The position numbers and the translations under genes were made by a program. The notes under the pieces are model-generated. The model had not been told where the DNA came from, did not search any database, and saw only the letters and a list, made by a program, of their open reading frames with translations. From Thiohalospira halophila DSM 15071 (GTDB taxonomy: Bacteria > Pseudomonadota > Gammaproteobacteria > Thiohalospirales > Thiohalospiraceae), in the NCBI RefSeq assembly GCF_900112605.1, contig NZ_FOMJ01000002.1:229105-293104 (forward strand): a stretch of 64,000 bases of DNA, in the 5' to 3' direction. This document shows, piece by piece, positions 60,601-64,000 of this stretch; the first letter of the stretch is position 1; each line of letters starts with the position of its first letter.

Positions 60601-61564
60601 CGATGCCGAGCGCGCCGACCTGCAGACCCACTGGAGCCAGGTGAGCCACGCCATCCAGTCCCTGCGCGACAACCCCGACTGCGCCGACCAGGAGCTGGCC
60701 GCGGTGGCCGACGACGCCGATCCGGGCCTCTCGCCGCGGCTCACCTTCGACCCCGAGGCCGACCCCGCCGCGCCGCTCATCGGCCGCGGCGCCCGGCCGA
60801 AGGTCGCCATCCTGCGCGACCAGGGGGTGAACGGGCAGCTGGAGATGGCCGCCGCCTTCGACGCCGCCGGCTTCGAGCCGGTGGACGTCCACATGTCCGA
60901 CCTGCTGGAGAGCGGCCGGGACCTGGCCGGCTTCGACGGCCTGGCCGCCTGCGGCGGCTTCTCCCACGGCGACGTCCTGGGCGCCGGGCAGGGCTGGGCC
61001 AAGTCCATCCGCTACCACGAGCGGGGGCGGAAGGTCTTCGAGGCCTTTTTCCAGCGCGGGGATACCTTCGGCCTGGGCGTGTGCAATGGCTGCCAGATGC
61101 TCGCCTCCCTGGCCGATCTCATCCCCGGCGCCGAGGGCTGGCCGCGCTTCGGCCAGAACACCTCCGGCCAGTTCGAGGCGCGGCTGTCCACGGTGGAGGT
61201 GCTGGAATCCCCCTCGCTCTTCCTGGCCGGCATGGCCGGCTCCCGGATCCCGGTGGCGGTCGCCCACGGCGAGGGCCGGGCGGAGCTGGACCCGGCCGGC
61301 GTCGACGGCCTGTTGGGCGATGGCCGCGCGGCCCTGCGCTACGTGGACAACCGCGGCAACCCCACCGAGGCCTACCCGGCCAACCCCAACGGCTCCCCGG
61401 GCGGGCTCACCGGCCTGACTACCACCGATGGCCGCTTCACTGCCATGATGCCGCACCCCGAGCGGGTCTGGCGCACCGCCCAGTTCTCGTGGCACCCCGA
61501 CGAGTGGGACGAGACCGGGCCGTGGCTGCGGATCTTCCGCAACGCCCGCCACTGGGTCGGGTAA
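57668..61564 (+). CDS. purL: Phosphoribosylformylglycinamidine synthase (large, single-chain)
   Basis: A 1298-residue enzyme converting FGAR to FGAM. Domains in order: N-terminal PurS-like (about 1-150), linker, two AIR synthetase-like halves with the ATP site ([40 protein letters not shown]) and a C-terminal glutaminase (about 1035-1298) with the nucleophile in GVCNGCQML and His/Glu in [10 protein letters not shown]. Length agrees with E. coli PurL (1295). ATG at 57668 aligns with the family start; a longer frame upstream has no support. Confidence 0.97.
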   Translation: MLTRLGNPALPDHEHRRLFAALQAVIPDLRGLGARHVYFADFEVRPDEAAIQRLDALVADEPGGSTAHEKGTALLVTPRPGTISPWSTRATEIARLCNLHNLRRLERGRLFWLERAGGELDDHMVAAVAGLLHDRMMEVIEPWDPETAGAGLFQDAHPRPLSRVDLLGGGRAALAAADAELGLALADDEMDYLVENFRDLGRNPTDAELMMFAQANSEHCRHKVFNADWVIDGEDQQTTLFSMIRESYKASPDGILSAYKDNSAVMAGHPARRLMADPDGAYRWRDEPADLLMKVETHNHPTAIAPHPGAATGAGGEIRDEAATGRGSRTKAGLSGFTVSDLRIPGKEEPWERDHGRPERIASPLDIMIRGPIGAAAFNNEFGRPNLAGYFRTYEQDAPGPEGVGVRGYHKPVMLAGGMGHIRRELVEKGDIPAGAPLVVLGGPGMPIGLGGGAASSRTGGEADAELDFASVQRGNPEMQRRAQEVIDRCWAQGEASPILSIHDVGAGGLSNALPELVDDAERGGRFELRAIPSDDAGMTPLAIWCNESQERYVLAVAPERLDDFAALCERERCPWAVVGEATDERQLYVGDGHFEEPAVDMPLDLLLGKPPRMRREVHHHPFAKPALKTAEIEPAAALERVLRLPAVGSKSFLITIGDRTITGQVARDQMVGPWQVPVADAAVTLADYSGYTGEAMAVGERSPVAVLHAAASARMAVGEALTNLASAHVERLAGVALSANWMAAVGTPGEDAGLFDAVRAVGAELCPALGVSIPVGKDSLSMRTVWQEGGEEQRVTSPLTLIVSAFSPVADVRRTATPQLRPDIGGDLILVDLGKGANRLGASALAQVHDQVGHHPPDLDDPEALRRFFDAIQGLLHEGRIVAYHDRSDGGLATTLAEMAFAGRCGVEASLDSLGDDPLAVLFAEELGAVLQVRHTDTDEVLSTLREAGLGRMSHVIGQPVAGHQRLVLRHGGRAVIDAERADLQTHWSQVSHAIQSLRDNPDCADQELAAVADDADPGLSPRLTFDPEADPAAPLIGRGARPKVAILRDQGVNGQLEMAAAFDAAGFEPVDVHMSDLLESGRDLAGFDGLAACGGFSHGDVLGAGQGWAKSIRYHERGRKVFEAFFQRGDTFGLGVCNGCQMLASLADLIPGAEGWPRFGQNTSGQFEARLSTVEVLESPSLFLAGMAGSRIPVAVAHGEGRAELDPAGVDGLLGDGRAALRYVDNRGNPTEAYPANPNGSPGGLTGLTTTDGRFTAMMPHPERVWRTAQFSWHPDEWDETGPWLRIFRNARHWVG

Positions 61565-61602
61565 TGGCCCGGCCTTCTACTGAACGCGAGGAGTACTGAC
61601 GC

Positions 61603-62520
61603 ATGAGCGCATCCCACGAGACCCCCGATCACCGCAGCACCTGGCTGGGCCTGGGGACGGCCTTCCTGCTGGCGCTGATCATCGCCGCCTGGCTGCTGAG
61701 CACCACCCGGCAGCCGGCGCCCTGGGAGGGGGCCGTCGAGCTGCGCACCCTCCCGACCATGCCGGCGACCGCCCTGGCCAAGCGCTTCGACGAGGCGGGC
61801 CACACCTGGCCGCCGGAGGGGCCGGTCCCCGCACTCTCCGTGCGCACCATGCCCTCGGACATGGGCGACCTGCGCGCGCCGGAGCGCAAGGCGCTCTTCT
61901 TCCGCATCATCCTGCCCCTGGCCATCGCGGAGAACCGCCGCATCGAGGCCCAGCGCGACTTCATCCGCTCCGCCCTGAACAACGGCCGCCCGGCGCCGGA
62001 GAGCGCCGAGGCCGCCCGCCTGGCGGAACTGGCCCGGGAGTACAAGGTGGATCCGGCGCTGCCACCCTCCCAACTCAAGCGCCGCCTGCTCCACCGCGCC
62101 GACACCCTGCCGCCGGCCCTCATCCTGGTGCAGGCCGCCAACGAATCCGGCTGGGGCACCTCCCGCTTCACCCAGCAGGCCAACAACCTCTTCGGCGTGT
62201 GGACCTACAACCCCGAGGAGGGGATCCGGCCCACCCGCGCCGGCGCTGGCACCACCCACAGCGTCCGCCTCTACCGGGACATCCAGCACTCCGTGCGCGG
62301 CTACATCCACAACATCAACGCCGGCCACGCCTACGCCGACCTCCGGGAGCTCCGCGCCCAGCGCCGGGCCAGCGGCAACGGCGTCACCGCCCACGCCCTG
62401 GCCGCCGGCCTGGAGCGCTACTCCGAGCGCGGCCAGGAATACATCGACGAACTACGCTCCATGATGGTGAACAACGACCTCCGCGACATGGGCCTGCGCC
62501 GCCTGGCGCTGGCCGACTGA
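61603..62520 (+). CDS. Bax-like membrane-anchored glucosaminidase
   Basis: A 305-residue protein. One membrane helix at about 14-33, then a periplasmic domain with the GH73/glucosaminidase motif: catalytic Glu in QAANESGWGTSRFTQQANNLFGVW, followed by GYIHNINAGHAYADLRELR. It resembles E. coli Bax and would cut the glycan chain of peptidoglycan. The ATG is 38 bases after purL. It ends a plus-strand run; no terminator is seen next to it. Confidence 0.88.
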   Translation: MSASHETPDHRSTWLGLGTAFLLALIIAAWLLSTTRQPAPWEGAVELRTLPTMPATALAKRFDEAGHTWPPEGPVPALSVRTMPSDMGDLRAPERKALFFRIILPLAIAENRRIEAQRDFIRSALNNGRPAPESAEAARLAELAREYKVDPALPPSQLKRRLLHRADTLPPALILVQAANESGWGTSRFTQQANNLFGVWTYNPEEGIRPTRAGAGTTHSVRLYRDIQHSVRGYIHNINAGHAYADLRELRAQRRASGNGVTAHALAAGLERYSERGQEYIDELRSMMVNNDLRDMGLRRLALAD

Positions 62521-62789
62521 CTCCGCTCGACTGCCCCTCCTAATTGGGCCAGGGACGGCCTTTCCATTCCGATTGCCGGCAATGGTCGGCGTTGCTAGCG
62601 TGGGCCTGAACTTCCCAGATAACACAGTGTGCCGTCCGTCATCTGGATCCGGAAGCGGGGGTGGTGGGTGCTTCATTTGACTGCAGGCGTGACGTGACAC
62701 CGTACAGGAAGTTGGCATGCATCTATAAATGCCCACATGTGGCCGAAGTGGAGGTGGAGCCTATTGAGAATGAGACGGGTTGGGCTCCT
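62521..62789. other. Intergenic region between the bax-like gene and the IS element
   Basis: No gene is supported here. Local base composition is less GC-rich than average, mainly from 62600 to 62770. TATAAA at 62724-62729 is a -10-like sequence without a good -35. No element of the nested repeat family was found. Flanking DNA of the insertion begins here. Confidence 0.5.
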
Positions 62790-62816
62790 TGAACTGACCC
62801 CCTTCCGAACTGCACA
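62790..62816. repeat. IS3 element left terminal inverted repeat
   Basis: Starts TGAACTGACCCCC and ends CTGCACA; 27 bases. Matches the inverse of 63975-64000 in the TGACCCCC and CTGCACA blocks. Confidence 0.75.
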
Positions 62817-62845
62817 GGGTATAGTGCGGGTAACAGGAGGGTACG

Positions 62846-63157
62846 ATGAGCGAAGAAGCACCGGTGAAGCGCTGGACCGCCAAGCGCAAGACGGCCGTGG
62901 TGATGGAGATCTTCAAGGGTAAGACCACGGTCGCGGAGGTAGCGCGGCAGCATGATCTGACCGTCTCCGAGGTCGAGGCCTGGATGGACGAGGCCCAGAA
63001 GAGCATGGAGAACGGCTTCCGGTCCCGGCCCAAGGATATCCGCGAGCAGTACGAGTCGGAGCTCCGCGAGACACGGGAGGCGCTGGGCGAGGCCCATCTG
63101 CAGATCTACGCGTTAAAAAAATACAAGCGCCTGCTCGACGACGAGGAGAGCTCGTAA
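62846..63157 (+). CDS. IS3-family transposase OrfA
   Basis: A 103-residue DNA-binding subunit with an N-terminal helix-turn-helix (KRKTAVVMEIFKGKTTVAEVARQHDLTVSEVEAWMDEAQ, about 13-50) and a leucine-zipper-like helix (about 65-98, ELRETREALGEAHLQIYALKKYKRLL). AGGAGGG precedes the ATG. The frame crosses an A7 run near its end, where a -1 shift would fuse it with OrfB into the active transposase. Confidence 0.9.
   Translation: MSEEAPVKRWTAKRKTAVVMEIFKGKTTVAEVARQHDLTVSEVEAWMDEAQKSMENGFRSRPKDIREQYESELRETREALGEAHLQIYALKKYKRLLDDEESS
63115..63121 (+). other. Probable programmed -1 frameshift site
   Basis: Seven A residues, read in OrfA as TTA-AAA-AAA. A -1 slip here enters the OrfB frame, which stays open from this point through the OrfB end with no stop, giving an OrfAB fusion as known for IS3 elements. 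Confidence 0.75.
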
Positions 63158-63162
63158 GGTCG

Positions 63163-63972
63163 GTGCAGGCGGAGATGGCGGCTGAGGGCCGGCCGGTGCC
63201 GTTGGCGAAGCTGTGTCGCTGGTTGGGCGTTCCCAGACGCTCGGTGTACTACCGGCCGAAGCGGCGGTCCCGACCGCTCAACGAGCTTCTGGTGGCACGT
63301 ATCAAGGCCAAGCTGGAGCAGTTCCCGACCTACGGGTATCGCCGCCTGGCGGCGATACTGGGCGAGAACCGGAAGCCGGTCCAGCGGGTTCTGCAGCGCA
63401 AGGGCTGGCAGGTCCGGAAGCGGCCCCAGGGCCATCGGCCGCGGGCTCGGAGTCTGCCCTCGGTGGCCAGCCGGCCGGATGAACGATGGGCCACTGACCT
63501 CACGCAGGTGTGGTGCGGCAAGGACCGCCGAGCAGCGCTGGCTGTCGTCATCGACTGCTGCACCCGTGAGGTGCTCGGCTGGCGGCTCTCGAGTCGGGGC
63601 AACAGTCCCACGGCCGAGGCGGCCCTGGAGGAGGCGCTCATCGAGCGTCACGGTGTTCTCCAGCGAGTAGCCCGGCCATTGGCGCTCCGGTCCGACAACG
63701 GGCTGGTATTCAGCTCCCGGCAGTACACGGCGACGGTGAGGGCTTACGGTCTGACCCAGGAGTTCACGACGCCGTACACGCCGGAGCAGAACGGCCTGAT
63801 GGAGCGCTTCTTCCGGTCCCTGAAGGAAGAGTGCATCTGGCAGCACCGATTTGAGTCGCTGGGCCAGGCCCGGACGGTCATCCGCCAGTGGATGAAGTAC
63901 TACAACGAGCAAAGGCCGCATCAGGCCCTGGGCTATGCGGCCCCACGGGCACACCCCGCATTAAGCGCGTGA
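63163..63972 (+). CDS. IS3-family transposase OrfB (DDE integrase domain)
   Basis: A 269-residue catalytic part (GTG start if made alone; mainly made as an OrfAB fusion). HTH_21-like region RLAAILGENRKPVQRVLQRKGW (about 63-85), then the rve core: Asp in RWATDLTQVW, Asp in LRSDNGLVFSS and Glu in NGLMERFFRSLKEE, the complete DDE triad. The final YYNEQRPHQALGYAAP is the family end. The copy appears intact and possibly active. Confidence 0.93.
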   Translation: MQAEMAAEGRPVPLAKLCRWLGVPRRSVYYRPKRRSRPLNELLVARIKAKLEQFPTYGYRRLAAILGENRKPVQRVLQRKGWQVRKRPQGHRPRARSLPSVASRPDERWATDLTQVWCGKDRRAALAVVIDCCTREVLGWRLSSRGNSPTAEAALEEALIERHGVLQRVARPLALRSDNGLVFSSRQYTATVRAYGLTQEFTTPYTPEQNGLMERFFRSLKEECIWQHRFESLGQARTVIRQWMKYYNEQRPHQALGYAAPRAHPALSA

Positions 63973-63974
63973 GG

Positions 63975-64000
63975 TGTGCAGAAACCAGGGGGTCATTACA
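63975..64000. repeat. IS3 element right terminal inverted repeat
   Basis: 26 bases ending GGGGGTCATTACA; inverse of the left repeat in the CTGCACA and TGACCCCC blocks, ending in CA at the last window base. Confidence 0.72.

Larger units (their letters stand above)
62790..64000 (+). mobile_element. Complete IS3-family insertion sequence (about 1.21 kb)
   Basis: Two overlapping-frame transposase genes lie between imperfect terminal inverted repeats. The left end (62790, starts TG) has TGACCCCC and CTGCACA; the right end (ends CA at 64000) has the same two blocks inverted with one base less between them. This is the size and order of the IS3 family. The right boundary is exactly the window end, so a target duplication cannot be checked. 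The element sits downstream of the bax-like gene and breaks none visible. Confidence 0.85.

Noticed and set aside
62711..62735. Sigma54-type promoter (TGGCATGC...)
   Set aside because: The -12 element is absent at the needed distance; only the -24-like part matches.

Overview
The window is a GC-rich (roughly two-thirds G+C), gene-dense piece of a gammaproteobacterial chromosome. Gene content and order (rnfABCDGE followed by nth; metG opposite apbC; purN-purM opposite a DUF2066 gene, a CDP-alcohol transferase, perM-like and hda; ilvBHC-pssA-leuA; pepA-holC-valS opposite lptFG) are those of the Gammaproteobacteria. Acidic, Glu/Asp-rich proteins, a SoxW-like periplasmic thioredoxin and a c-heme sensor suggest a halophilic, possibly sulfur-oxidising member of the Ectothiorhodospiraceae/Chromatiales neighbourhood. 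That placement is inference; there is no rRNA gene to test it.

Region by region. 1-2.9 kb: a copper-buffering (bufferin/HvfA-type) peptide operon on the minus strand: TetR regulator, secreted Cys-repeat precursor, DUF692 enzyme, its DUF2063 partner and a cut DoxX gene. A CMD/AhpD-like gene diverges from the regulator across a perfect palindrome. 3.7-11.4 kb: a secreted PPC-domain protein, DUF1841, nth, an unknown 138-aa gene and the complete Rnf ion-pumping complex behind a good sigma70-like promoter. 11.5-21.7 kb: metG, apbC, dcd, a DUF3108 gene, purN, purM, and the DUF2066/phosphatidyltransferase/permease/hda string. 21.7-24.2 kb: DUF2069, a WrbA-like quinone reductase, arsC and two envelope lipoproteins ending in a clear intrinsic terminator. 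24.4-27.1 kb: thioredoxin, TolC-like and HlyD-like genes with overlapping ends. 27.1-31.6 kb: acylphosphatase, proS, a MIF-like protein, DUF3579 and a MutS2-like ATPase without the Smr nuclease. 31.8-39.2 kb: ilvB-ilvH-ilvC-pssA, then a leucine-rich leader peptide in front of leuA, then a family 4 uracil-DNA glycosylase and a RimI-type acetyltransferase. 39.2-49 kb: two membrane GGDEF/EAL proteins, one paired with an orphan solute-binding lipoprotein and one carrying a c-type heme motif, with prfC between and an MFS transporter and an unknown gene after. 49-57.6 kb: valS, an acidic protein, holC, pepA, lptF, lptG, an RDD protein. 57.7-62.5 kb: purL and a Bax-like glucosaminidase. 62.8-64.0 kb: a complete IS3-family element whose right end coincides with the window end.

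The most unusual signal is not a gene. Three intergenic elements (near 6.0, 15.0 and 36.0 kb) share a 51-52 bp core containing a small hairpin, but each core is enclosed by a different pair of 30-37 bp inverted repeats. Arm sequences differ between copies while pairing within a copy is perfect or nearly so. Each element lies shortly downstream of a stop codon. This looks like one structured repeat family with covarying arms. Other points worth checking are the spaced EGRCGG motifs of the buffering peptide, the leu leader, the orphan binding-protein/c-di-GMP pair, the Smr-less MutS2 and the unknown gene between rnf and nth.
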